A stretch of DNA of 64,000 bases from the NCBI RefSeq assembly GCF_002964665.1, contig NZ_PQBZ01000042.1:838743-902742 (forward strand). Reading direction: 5' to 3'. This document shows positions 54,366-63,270 of the stretch, piece by piece. Positions within the stretch are counted from its first letter, which is position 1; every line of letters starts with the position of its first letter. The position numbers were made by a program, and so were the translations under genes. The notes beneath the pieces are model-generated. The model was not told the DNA's origin. It searched no databases and saw only the letters and a program-made list of their open reading frames with translations. This stretch comes from Pseudoalteromonas sp. T1lg23B. Its GTDB lineage: Bacteria; Pseudomonadota; Gammaproteobacteria; Enterobacterales; Alteromonadaceae.

Positions 54366-55295
54366 TTATTTTCCAGTCGCCAGATGTTCGCTTATAAATG
54401 GAGGAGGCTCACCGAGTAAGCTATGCAAACAGCGTCTTATCAGTAGATACAATAATCCGGCAAACAGGATTGGGAGTAACACAAACGCGATAAACTTATG
54501 TGCAAGATTGTGGGTAACTACACTATTCCCTTTGAGCAACTTATTTGACAGCTTCACCGCTAGTGCCTTGTGTAGCACTTTAACACCATGTTTAGCGTGC
54601 TCTTTTAGATCGGTACTGGATAGGCTAGTGTTCATCTCGTTGGCGACATCACTGAAATAACCTAAATCCGCTTTATGACCTAGTTCAGCCGCAACCACCT
54701 GTGAGGTCTTGGCACTCACATGAATACTGTATGGCAGCACCATATGACACATCACAAAAGCCAGCGCAAATGCTTTGCCTAACCACTGTAAACTGGGTCG
54801 ATACCTCAATTGTGGCTTTACCACGCATAATACAGCCCAGAAGAAGCCGTACAATAGTGCCGCTTGTAGTAACCATGGTGACAACTGCTCGGCCAAAAAG
54901 GTCAAAGCTTGTATTGCGCCAACTAGCGCCAAAGACCAAAACAAGTAGTGACTACTCTTTTCCAATAAGCTTGAAAAATCGGCCAGTAAGCTACCAATTT
55001 CTACATCAAAATCAACGATAAATGAAATACCAAATTGACTGCTCTTAGCGACATTGAGTGCAGCATTCAAGGCGTTAACATCCGCCAAATCATTCATAAT
55101 CTGCTGCTCCACTTGCTGTAGATAGTGCAAATTGGATTGATATAAATGTTTATTGTCCTGCACCAAGGCGCTATCAGCAAAACTACCTTGTACAATCGCT
55201 ATCAATAACCAAGCGATCATTACACTACTTAACAACGCAACGAGTCGATAGCGTTGTTGCTTTATGTCTTGATGAAACGAAGTTAGTAATTGCAT
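54366..55295 (-). CDS. Five-helix membrane protein, unknown family
   Basis: 309 residues with about five predicted membrane helices (about 18-39, 115-135, 142-165, 170-190, 270-292) and two polar stretches, one coiled-coil-like (about 45-85). I do not recognise a family. The start at 55295 overlaps the end of a GH25 lysozyme gene by 13 bases, so the two are translationally coupled. A secreted lysozyme with a membrane partner suggests cell-wall remodelling or a lysis-like or export function, but this is only contextual. Confidence 0.65.
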   Translation of the reverse strand: MQLLTSFHQDIKQQRYRLVALLSSVMIAWLLIAIVQGSFADSALVQDNKHLYQSNLHYLQQVEQQIMNDLADVNALNAALNVAKSSQFGISFIVDFDVEIGSLLADFSSLLEKSSHYLFWSLALVGAIQALTFLAEQLSPWLLQAALLYGFFWAVLCVVKPQLRYRPSLQWLGKAFALAFVMCHMVLPYSIHVSAKTSQVVAAELGHKADLGYFSDVANEMNTSLSSTDLKEHAKHGVKVLHKALAVKLSNKLLKGNSVVTHNLAHKFIAFVLLPILFAGLLYLLIRRCLHSLLGEPPPFISEHLATGK

Positions 55296-56002
55296 TTGAG
55301 TGTCTCCAATGCCTGTTTCCCAGCTAGCACTTTGTCTAAATCAACGAGTGTGCTGATCCCAGCCACTGTGCCAGTTTGTGAATATTGCCAAATTTGAATA
55401 TTTTTGAGTTCCTCTGGCGCATTCATTGTCTCGCCATAATGGGCAAACCAAAACGGATAATCATTAAATGAAGGACCAATGTTGGCTTGCCAAAAGCTGC
55501 TATTGCTGTATATCAGCGGCTTACAGCCAAGCTGTTGCTCAAGAGCAATTAAAAATTCATGTAACCGAGATTGTATTTGCTGCGCACTTTGTTCTCGTGT
55601 CAGTTCAACGTCAACCATGGGCGCTAAGGTCAGTCCCTTCCCTTTGATATGGGAAAGAAAGTTATCAAGCTGCTGCTGCGGATTGTCTTCAGCTTCAAAA
55701 AAGTGGTACGCACCAACAGGCAAAGGCGTATTTTTGATGGCTGTGAGATTGTCAAAATAGTTAGGGTCGTGGTATGTCACCCCATCTGTGGCTTTGAGGT
55801 AAACAAATTGAACGCCGCTATCTGCCACCTGTTGCCAGTCAACCTTGCCTTGATCATGGGATACGTCAATCCCATACACACCGTCTGCGAGCTCACTATT
55901 CACAGCAAACCAGCTCGAAGAGGAAAATAATACGGGCCTTTTAACACACAAGATAACAATCACCACCAACAACAGCAGCTTAATTACCAGTTTATTATTC
56001 AT
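55283..56002 (-). CDS. GH25 lysozyme-like muramidase
   Basis: 239 residues with an N-terminal hydrophobic segment (about 4-22) that may be a signal anchor. The GH25 core follows: VYGIDVSHDQGKVDW, FVYLKATDGVTY, GAYHFFEAED and PMVDVEL, the DxE catalytic pair. Its TIM-barrel end IWQYSQTGTVAGISTLVDLD is typical. It should cut peptidoglycan. The ATG at 56002 is placed directly before the hydrophobic segment; the frame opens a little earlier. It overlaps the downstream five-helix membrane protein gene. Confidence 0.85.
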   Translation of the reverse strand: MNNKLVIKLLLLVVIVILCVKRPVLFSSSSWFAVNSELADGVYGIDVSHDQGKVDWQQVADSGVQFVYLKATDGVTYHDPNYFDNLTAIKNTPLPVGAYHFFEAEDNPQQQLDNFLSHIKGKGLTLAPMVDVELTREQSAQQIQSRLHEFLIALEQQLGCKPLIYSNSSFWQANIGPSFNDYPFWFAHYGETMNAPEELKNIQIWQYSQTGTVAGISTLVDLDKVLAGKQALETLKCNY

Positions 56003-56123
56003 TTCGATTCCTTGATTACTTAGCAAAGGGTGTCAACCTATTTGCTTTAATCTAATATTCTTCAATATGTTACATACGATAGAACAACAGTATATCTGCC
56101 TCTAAATATAAAGTCACAAATGA

Positions 56124-58517
56124 TTAACACTCTAACCAGCGCGCGAGTACCTCTTTAAGTTTTTCTTGCTCAACGGGTTTACTGACAAAGTCATCCATAC
56201 CCGCATTAAAACAGGCGGTAATATCTTCTTTGAATATATTGGCTGTAAAAGCAATGATAGGGAGATTTTTGTAGGTGATGTCTTGTCTGATCCGTTTTGA
56301 TGTTTCAAGCCCATCTAAGTGCGGCATGTGAACATCCATCAGGATCAAGTCAAACGACTGTTTTTGTAGCGCTTCCAGTGCTAACAAGCCATCTTTTGCG
56401 GTACTCACTTCTAAGCCTAATTTTTTCAGCATGGCGGTCACAACCATAAGGTTGACGTCGTTATCTTCGACCAGCAGCACATGACCTTTGAGATCTGACA
56501 AAGAAGAAGACACAGGCTGTAATGGCTTTGCCGCCCGAGAAACCACTTCCATAGGTATGCTAAAGAAAACGTCCGTACCTTGACCTAATTTCGACTCAAT
56601 TCCTATTTTCCCGTCCATGAGCGCTAGCAACTCCTTACATAAGCTCAGGCCTAAGCCTGTGCCATCAAATCGACGGGTCATACTGCCATCGGCCTGTTTA
56701 AAGGGTTCGAAAACACGCTGTAAATCTTGCGGAGCGATCCCAACCCCCGTATCAGACACAATGAATTTTAACTCTGCATGCCCCGAAGAGGTTTTACCCT
56801 TATTTTGCACCATCAAGCGCACATGGCCTTTTTCGGTGAATTTAATGGCATTACCGAGCAAATTAATGAGTATTTGTTGTAAGCGCGCCTGATCTCCACG
56901 AATGTATTCAGGCACATCTCCATCAATAACATATTCTAGACTCAGTCCCTTTTGGGAAGCCAAAGACATCAGCAAGTTATTCACATCTTCAATGAGCTCT
57001 TGTAAAGAGAAGTCATTAAGCTCTAATGTAACGTACCCTTCTTCTAGTTTGGATAGGTCCAAAATATCATTGATCACGTTTAACAAATGCTTGCCTGAGT
57101 GGGTACAAATTTTCAATAACTGAGTTTGTTCTTTGGTTAATTCTTCACTGCTGTTTAACAACTCTAGCGTGCCCAAAATACCATTCATAGGAGTCCGGAT
57201 CTCATGACTCATATTGGCAAGAAATCGCCCTTTGGCTTGCAGCGCTTGTTGTGCTTGTAGCCTAGCTTCTTCTAATTCTTGAGTACGAGTATTAACCAGT
57301 TGTTCTAGCTTACTTGCTCGCTGGCGCAACTTGTAGCGCATTTGCTCGAAAGAGTCTGTGAGCTCTCCAAACTCGCCTTTACTTGGGTTACTCAGTGGTT
57401 TGTCATAATTCCCAGAAGCCAAGTCTTTGGCTGCGAGCGTCAACGAGGTAATTGACCCATAAACCACATTCGATATCCACACAGCCATTACACATACCAA
57501 GACAATCACCACTGCAAATACTATCCAAAACAATGTTTGTAGTGCATGTACCTGTTCAAGCATGACGTCATCAGGCAGAACTACCGAAATGCTATAATCG
57601 GCTGATTCTATGGGCTCAAAAAACACATGTAGTGCTTGTTCAGTATGAGGATCCGTGATTTTTTCATATCCCTGATGGCCGGCTATCATTCTCAACCCTA
57701 TCGCTTTGAGCTGAGGATCATCATGTTTGGTTATATAGTGAGCCTCAGACGCGCGCTCACCACTACTTTCAAGTACCCATTCATCATCTTCTAATTTTAA
57801 ATGAACGATATTTTCTTCATTCCAATGGTAAATGTATGCGCCATGGCGAGAAACCAACATAATGCGCGCTTTGTCTTTAAATGAATCCGCAATATTAGTT
57901 TCTACAAGTGAGATTAACCTGTCGATTTCACGCCAACCGATAGCGCCAGCCAACAGGCCTTTCAGTTTCTTTTGCTGATCTAAAATACTGGCGCTGACTA
58001 CAATTTGTTTAGTTTGAGTGGTATAGGAAATCATAGGATCAGAAACATACACAACGGCTTCTTCCTCGATATTCTGCCCGATAGTCGCTTGCCAATAGTC
58101 ACGCATAACTAAGCTTTTGGGTTCAGCGTCAGGGTCGGCGTCATCAAAAGTTCTGATCATGCCTTGTGCTGGATTACCGCCCAGCGTGTTGTAAAAGCGA
58201 CCATCTAGCTCTCCTAGGATAAACTTCTCATAGCGCCCCTGACTGCGTGATTGAGTATCGTTGAGATAGGCTTCCATCTGCGCAAAGTTCATACTTTGTA
58301 CGCGTTCATCGTTGACCATGGTCGACAACTCAGCTTTACGTTCACTGAAATATCGGTCAAAGGTCATCGCCGCACTGTGCGTTGCAGCTTTTGCTGCGAC
58401 CACTCGAAGCTGTTTAGCCTGCTCACTGCTTTGAGTCATGGCAAGCCCAAACATCACAAGCAGAGGCAACAGCGCACAGCAAAGCATGACACCAAGCAGT
58501 TGGTTCTTTAAACGCAT
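56124..58517 (-). CDS. Cache-domain hybrid histidine kinase
   Basis: 797 residues: helix 1 (about 7-26), a large periplasmic dCache-like domain (about 35-325) with two lobes, helix 2 (about 330-352), HAMP (about 355-405), a coiled coil, HisKA (NMSHEIRTPMN, about 440), HATPase (NLLGNAIKFT, DTGVGI, GTGLGL) and a C-terminal receiver with phospho-acceptor in LILMDVHMPHLDG (about 725). It senses a small ligand in the periplasm, and the kinase passes phosphate through its own receiver. No HPt or response regulator gene is next to it. Confidence 0.9.
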   Translation of the reverse strand: MRLKNQLLGVMLCCALLPLLVMFGLAMTQSSEQAKQLRVVAAKAATHSAAMTFDRYFSERKAELSTMVNDERVQSMNFAQMEAYLNDTQSRSQGRYEKFILGELDGRFYNTLGGNPAQGMIRTFDDADPDAEPKSLVMRDYWQATIGQNIEEEAVVYVSDPMISYTTQTKQIVVSASILDQQKKLKGLLAGAIGWREIDRLISLVETNIADSFKDKARIMLVSRHGAYIYHWNEENIVHLKLEDDEWVLESSGERASEAHYITKHDDPQLKAIGLRMIAGHQGYEKITDPHTEQALHVFFEPIESADYSISVVLPDDVMLEQVHALQTLFWIVFAVVIVLVCVMAVWISNVVYGSITSLTLAAKDLASGNYDKPLSNPSKGEFGELTDSFEQMRYKLRQRASKLEQLVNTRTQELEEARLQAQQALQAKGRFLANMSHEIRTPMNGILGTLELLNSSEELTKEQTQLLKICTHSGKHLLNVINDILDLSKLEEGYVTLELNDFSLQELIEDVNNLLMSLASQKGLSLEYVIDGDVPEYIRGDQARLQQILINLLGNAIKFTEKGHVRLMVQNKGKTSSGHAELKFIVSDTGVGIAPQDLQRVFEPFKQADGSMTRRFDGTGLGLSLCKELLALMDGKIGIESKLGQGTDVFFSIPMEVVSRAAKPLQPVSSSLSDLKGHVLLVEDNDVNLMVVTAMLKKLGLEVSTAKDGLLALEALQKQSFDLILMDVHMPHLDGLETSKRIRQDITYKNLPIIAFTANIFKEDITACFNAGMDDFVSKPVEQEKLKEVLARWLEC

Positions 58518-58696
58518 ATCAATTTAATAGATCAAGAAACATGCACTACAGTCTAGTAGAAAAAGTGGCCACTCCCTAACATTAGATACGGTTATTTACG
58601 ATTTAAATTAGTAATGAATACAATAAGGTAAGAAACAAATAAATCTGTCATTTATATGTCAAATTAGCGCATTCTCAGAGCTCCAAAAGCAACGAA

Positions 58697-59173
58697 CTAA
58701 GTGTGTGAGCTCACGGCCAAATTGCTTCTTTTAAGGCCCATATTCACGATTCTATGTTTAGCAAATTTACAAATGCGTTGTTTGTGTTCACTCATATGGG
58801 TGTTGATAAGCCATAAAGCGCCTGCTTTATCAACAACATAAAATGCCAACTGCTGGTTTTGTCTGGCTAGTTTAACAGCAGTATGCGCAGGGCAAAGCAC
58901 AAACACACTCAGTTCCTTGAAACGCATATGCCTATCGCCACCCCATAGAAATGAGTAACGCAGCCCCTGATGTTTAAGCTTAAGAATCGCTTTTTGTGCG
59001 AACAGCCTATTTTTTCTATGTGTATAGATTTGTCCACGCGGATTCCAAACGCTAATGATAGCGCCACTGTGCAGAAAATTCTGACCTACGCAGCTAGGAA
59101 CTAACGAATTGCGTAAATCACAAGGCTGAAAATACACCTGATGATAAATTTTCCACAGTCGTTCATTTATCAC
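58697..59173 (-). CDS. DUF3293-domain protein
   Basis: 158 residues. IISVWNPRGQIYTHRKN, LKLKHQGLRYSFLWGGD and KELSVFVLCPAHTAVKLARQNQQLAFYVVD match the DUF3293 pattern of a small beta/alpha protein found across gammaproteobacteria. The GTG at 59173 is preferred over one at 59197, since GGAG lies seven bases before it. The function of the family is unknown. Confidence 0.7.
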   Translation of the reverse strand: MINERLWKIYHQVYFQPCDLRNSLVPSCVGQNFLHSGAIISVWNPRGQIYTHRKNRLFAQKAILKLKHQGLRYSFLWGGDRHMRFKELSVFVLCPAHTAVKLARQNQQLAFYVVDKAGALWLINTHMSEHKQRICKFAKHRIVNMGLKRSNLAVSSHT

Positions 59174-59197
59174 ATTAACACTCCAAGTAGCGCACAC

Positions 59198-59649
59198 CTA
59201 CCCGTGAAACACAGTTTAGTCCACAGGCTTGATTTTTAAGTCTTGTAAACGGGGTTGATAGATCATGCTGTAATCTGTGTTCTGAGTAACAGCTCACTAT
59301 GAAAAATAGCACTTTTTAACTAATCAACAAAACGCAACAAGGAGAACAAAATCAATACAAAAATAAACTCATTTAAGAATAAAAAAACCAGCAACTCTAG
59401 TCCTAAAAAAGCTTATTTTCAAGTGCCTACCAATAATATTTTTCCGTACTAAAAGCGGTAAAATATTTACAGCTGGAAAACAAAAGTGACATCAAAAAAT
59501 TCCAACTTACCTTTTGATTTATATCAATTTTTAAAAACAAAACCGTCGTTAAAATGTAATCAAAGTTTAACTTGCAGAACGCGATTTAAACGGTAGGATA
59601 CCCCCGCCATTCAGGCATAAATCACTTTTAAATTAGAAGGAATTTTCTT
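59198..59649. other. 450-base AT-rich leader region of a small secreted protein
   Basis: No full gene is seen. The region is strongly AT-rich and carries a candidate 33-codon frame (59351-59452, listed). GAAGGAAT and the GTG at 59650 follow. A promoter for the 129-residue gene should be here. Confidence 0.4.
59351..59452 (+). other. Possible short ORF lacking a normal start
   Basis: A good AAGGAG (59339-59344) stands seven bases upstream of ATC, where ATG is expected. The frame then runs 33 codons to TAA and reads like a short basic peptide with an aromatic tail (SPKKAYFQVPTNNIFPY). It could be a decayed small-peptide gene with ATG changed to ATC, or chance. There is no partner enzyme. Confidence 0.25.
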
Positions 59650-60039
59650 GTGAAAAAATTACTGTTATCCACAATTTTTGGTCTAATTTCATCTGCTAGC
59701 TTTTCATCTGTAGCGACACCAGACCTATCATCAGGCTATTTTACTACGCAAGAAGTATTAGAGTTTGGTCGTAAATACCAAGTGGTGAAAGAGCAGTTAA
59801 CTAACTCTGGTTATGAGCTTCAAGGCTGTGAACAACAGCCAGTGTATTACTTCACTCAGCCAAGTGAAGACGTCTACTTGTTTAGCCAAGCAGAGTGTTA
59901 TTATTCTATTCCTAAAGATCCTAACGTCTATTCTTTTAGAACTGACTACGCAACAGTCGTTGTGGATATTCATTTCCATCAACTTAACTATCTGTATCAT
60001 GAAGGCAATGTAAATGTGAGCTACTTTACAGCCTACTAA
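59650..60039 (+). CDS. Small secreted protein, unknown family
   Basis: 129 residues. GTG start with GAAGGA at the right distance. A signal peptide (about 1-22, ending SSVA) is followed by a mostly beta domain of about 105 residues with two Cys (C60 and C83) that could form one disulfide. The tail is rich in Tyr, His and Val. No family was recognised. It stands alone, with a possible weak terminator downstream. Confidence 0.6.
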   Translation: MKKLLLSTIFGLISSASFSSVATPDLSSGYFTTQEVLEFGRKYQVVKEQLTNSGYELQGCEQQPVYYFTQPSEDVYLFSQAECYYSIPKDPNVYSFRTDYATVVVDIHFHQLNYLYHEGNVNVSYFTAY

Positions 60040-60294
60040 GCATATGCGCGGTGGAGTGGTAACGCCACTTCACCCAAACTTCAGCGACTCACACAGCTCT
60101 CGGTCGCGCCGTTTTAAGGCTTTATATCTCTTGGTCAATCTAACCAACTAATTGCACATACCACTAAAAAAGTGAATAATACTCATGGTAAGGAAATAAA
60201 AAGTATATAAAAAACAATAACTAATTTTTGGCACCCTATTTGCCTTTTGAAAGGCAATTACTCATGACCAAAAATAAAAATGCAGGGACCTTCC

Positions 60295-61311
60295 ATGTTA
60301 AAAATATTTACGCCTTTAGTGAGCACCTTAATTTTAAGTGGGTGCATCATTCACGTTAATACTGCCTCAGCAGATGCCAAAGAACATGTACAACGCCAAT
60401 TACAATTGTCAGCCAGTAATATCAGCGCATTAACTATGCTGACAAACGCGGGGGACTTAAAGATCATCGCTTCGCCAGATACCAGTGAGATCACCGCTAG
60501 TGCCGACATTTACACCATTGAACCCAATGAGTTTGTTTTTACACTTGAGCAGCAAGGTACAACTGCAAAACTAGTTGCAGAAGTTAACTCAGAAAATGGC
60601 TGGCGCTTTGGTGGCAACGGCCCCAAAATCGACATGACCATTACTATGCCCAGCGCGCTGGCATTAGATCTCACCGATTCGTCTGGAGACATTGATATTA
60701 AAGGGCTAACGAACCACATTCAAATCGATGATGGTTCAGGTGCGCTCACCATTGATGGTGGAAACAACATCACTATACGAGATGGTTCAGGCAACATTAC
60801 TGTGCGCAACGCCAAAGGCAACTTGACCATTACCGATGGCTCAGGAGAGATCTTAATTAATGGTGGTCAGCAACTTACATTAAGAGACGATTCCGGCGGT
60901 ATCGAAATTTCAAACATAACGGGCAATATGGAGATCACCGACGGCTCTGGTGATATGGAGATCGTTGGTGGCAACAACCTCACCATTAAAGATGACTCAG
61001 GCGATATCAGCGTTATGTCAGTCCGTGGTTCCGTGGCAGTTGTTGATGGCTCAGGCAATCTCACCATTGATGGCGCACAAAGCGTAACTATTGACGACGA
61101 CTCTGGTTACATTAAGGTCAATAACACTCGCGAGAGCGTACAGATTGAAGATGGTAGCGGCGACATTTGGGTGAGCAACGCAGGTGCTGTAACCATTGAC
61201 GATGACTCAGGAGACATCAATATCAATAGTGCTCAGAGCCTCGAAATTTTGAGTGATAGCTCAGGAGATTTACGTACCAACGACATCAAAGGCGGCACCA
61301 CCATAAGATAA
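60295..61311 (+). CDS. Lipoprotein with strict 35-residue beta-helix repeat (DUF4097-like)
   Basis: 338 residues from ATG 60295, which follows AGGGACC. The lipobox LSGC gives a lipoprotein with Cys at 17. Residues about 125-325 are eleven repeats that alternate strictly between 18 and 17 residues, each beginning D[GDS]SG and containing two short beta-strands. This makes a 35-residue double repeat, typical of a right-handed beta-helix (DUF4097 or adhesin-like). The DGSG and DDSG forms alternate along the chain in the middle. It may be a surface adhesin, sensor or antifreeze-like protein; the family name is tentative. Confidence 0.7.
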   Translation: MLKIFTPLVSTLILSGCIIHVNTASADAKEHVQRQLQLSASNISALTMLTNAGDLKIIASPDTSEITASADIYTIEPNEFVFTLEQQGTTAKLVAEVNSENGWRFGGNGPKIDMTITMPSALALDLTDSSGDIDIKGLTNHIQIDDGSGALTIDGGNNITIRDGSGNITVRNAKGNLTITDGSGEILINGGQQLTLRDDSGGIEISNITGNMEITDGSGDMEIVGGNNLTIKDDSGDISVMSVRGSVAVVDGSGNLTIDGAQSVTIDDDSGYIKVNNTRESVQIEDGSGDIWVSNAGAVTIDDDSGDININSAQSLEILSDSSGDLRTNDIKGGTTIR

Positions 61312-61327
61312 TCAGGCCAAGTCCAAT

Positions 61328-61373
61328 CACGCAGCGTAATAATACATTGCCGCTGCGTGGTACTTTATTTTTT
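61328..61373 (+). terminator. Terminator after the repeat lipoprotein gene
   Basis: CACGCAGCG/CGCTGCGTG (9-bp stem, 14-base loop) is followed by GTACTTTATTTTTTG. It lies 17 bases past the lipoprotein stop. A second short palindrome, GAGTCTAAA/TTTAGACTC, follows at 61374-61393. Confidence 0.75.
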
Positions 61374-61426
61374 GAGTCTAAACATTTAGACTCATCCCCT
61401 CACCTATTCAAGGAGTAAGCGCCATC

Positions 61427-61537
61427 ATGAACAACTAATACCTGTTATCCATTTTCATTTATTTTTTTTGGATCTACAGGGTTAGTGGACGTGGCTTAGC
61501 GTTTATACCTTTTCATTTTTGTTCATACGCACGTTAA
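61427..61537 (+). other. Possible small membrane-peptide gene with an in-frame stop, or uORF
   Basis: AAGGAG at 61410-61415 precedes ATG AAC AAC TAA (61427-61438). If the TAA is ignored the frame goes on for 32 codons as a hydrophobic peptide (YLLSIFIYFFWIYRVSGRGL) to a stop at 61537. It is either a small membrane-protein gene broken by one stop, or a 3-codon upstream frame in the leader of the ABC-F gene, as seen in regulated ABC-F genes. Neither can be settled by eye. Confidence 0.3.
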
Positions 61538-61609
61538 AACTTTGCGTTAGTTTCAGGTTGTATTGTTGTTTGGCCTCGTTGACTGCCCCTATTTGATTAG
61601 GAGGCTTCT

Positions 61610-63193
61610 ATGCCCGTTTTAACAGCACAAAACCTAAGTTATCAATTTCCTGATGGCCACCTCATATTTCAAGATCTTAACTGCGCTATTCACTCTACTC
61701 GCGTTGGCTTGGTTGGCAAAAATGGCGCTGGTAAATCGATTCTGGCGAAATTACTTGCCAAAACACTCACACCAACTCAAGGAAGTATTCACTGCAAAGT
61801 ACCAGTGGGCTTTTTTCACCAACATCCAGAGCAACAGCTTAAACACTCAACCACCATTGCCCAGTTGCTTGGTTATGAAAAAATACTGCAAGCGTTAGAC
61901 AAAATTGCCCTCGGTCACTTTGAACAGGCGCTATTTGATGCTGTAGAACAGCACTGGCAACTTCCTGAAACCCTCTCTCAGCAACTACGAACACTGGACT
62001 TACCCGACGATTATCACGCCCTTTGCAGTCAACTGAGTGGCGGACAACTGGCTAGACTACGCCTTTGGCAACTTTTTAATAGTGACGCTCAATTACTCAT
62101 TCTGGATGAACCTTCCAATCACCTTGATGCCGATGGCCAACGTTGGTTACTGGAACAGCTCTCTCTTTTTCAAGGCCATGTGCTGCTTATCAGTCATGAT
62201 CACGAGCTACTACAACAGGTAACGCAAATATGGGAATTATGCGAATCGGGATTAAAACAATATAGCACCAGTTTTGAGCATTTTTTGCTACAAAAAGACA
62301 CCGAGCAACGTGCACTGCACAACCAAATACACACAGTGCGAAAACAACAGTTAAAGGTGCAAAAACAAGCACAACTTAATCGAGAGAAGGCACAAAAGCG
62401 AGCCGCCCAAGGTAACAAACTTCGAGCAAGTACCAGTCAAGCGAAAGTACTACTCAATAATCAAAAAGACAGTGCGACAGCAAGTCAGTCTAGCAGACAA
62501 AAAAATCAGCAACAGCAAGAAAGAAAACTACAAGAAAAGTACACACAACTGCGACTGAAACAACAAGAAAGTTATGACCAGCGCTTTTACTTGGGCAGTA
62601 TTACCAAAACGGACCTCAATAAGCGCTCGTTAGTAAGTGTACAACACTTAACACTTCCTTTTGGTCAGCAAAAAGAGCTCAACTTTACCATTTATCAGCA
62701 GCAAAAATGGCATATAAAAGGCCCCAATGGCTGCGGTAAATCCACTTTATTAAAAGTGCTATTGGCACAACTCCCGCCAACTTCTGGTTCAGTGACCCGT
62801 AACATACCTTTGAGTTGTATAGATCAACATGTTTCACACCTTGATCCAGATAAAAGCCCATTGCAAACCTTACAGCATACCTGCCCACATTTGTCATACT
62901 CACTTGCGCATACTCTACTGGCAGGAATTGGCTTTAAAAGCACCAAAACAAACCAGCCAGTGGCAACTCTTAGTGGTGGAGAAAAAATGAAGCTCAGCAT
63001 GCTGTGTGCTAGCCAGCAACAGCCCACCCCACTGTTGCTACTCGATGAACCAGACAATCATTTAGACTTTGAATCTAAGCAACAACTCGCTCAAGCATTA
63101 TTTGCATACCAAGGTAGCTTTCTGGTAGTCAGCCATAACCCACAGTTTTTAGCAAACATAGGTATAACCCACGAACTCACTTTAGGCACCTAA
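61610..63193 (+). CDS. ABC-F family ATPase
   Basis: 527 residues with two ABC ATPase domains: Walker A GKNGAGKS, signature LSGGQLARL and Walker B LLILDEPSN in the first; GPNGCGKST, LSGGEKMKL and LLLLDEPDN in the second. The linker (about 225-310) is long, basic and Gln-rich, which fits the ribosome-interacting linker of ABC-F translation factors. It has no membrane segment. ABC-F proteins act on the ribosome in translation or in antibiotic protection. AGGAGG stands at the right distance from ATG 61610. The subgroup (Uup, EttA or resistance type) is not clear. Confidence 0.85.
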   Translation: MPVLTAQNLSYQFPDGHLIFQDLNCAIHSTRVGLVGKNGAGKSILAKLLAKTLTPTQGSIHCKVPVGFFHQHPEQQLKHSTTIAQLLGYEKILQALDKIALGHFEQALFDAVEQHWQLPETLSQQLRTLDLPDDYHALCSQLSGGQLARLRLWQLFNSDAQLLILDEPSNHLDADGQRWLLEQLSLFQGHVLLISHDHELLQQVTQIWELCESGLKQYSTSFEHFLLQKDTEQRALHNQIHTVRKQQLKVQKQAQLNREKAQKRAAQGNKLRASTSQAKVLLNNQKDSATASQSSRQKNQQQQERKLQEKYTQLRLKQQESYDQRFYLGSITKTDLNKRSLVSVQHLTLPFGQQKELNFTIYQQQKWHIKGPNGCGKSTLLKVLLAQLPPTSGSVTRNIPLSCIDQHVSHLDPDKSPLQTLQHTCPHLSYSLAHTLLAGIGFKSTKTNQPVATLSGGEKMKLSMLCASQQQPTPLLLLDEPDNHLDFESKQQLAQALFAYQGSFLVVSHNPQFLANIGITHELTLGT

Positions 63194-63270
63194 TGATAGA
63201 CACTGTAAAGGGGGTTTACGGCTTGGGTGGATCTTGTTTGATTTAACTTACAGGCAGATCCATCACTCGA

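Noticed and set aside
61374..61393. A 20-base palindrome (GAGTCTAAA, CA, TTTAGACTC) as a recombination or regulator site
   Set aside because: It follows the terminator directly and lies between two unrelated genes; no second copy was noticed, so no role can be supported.
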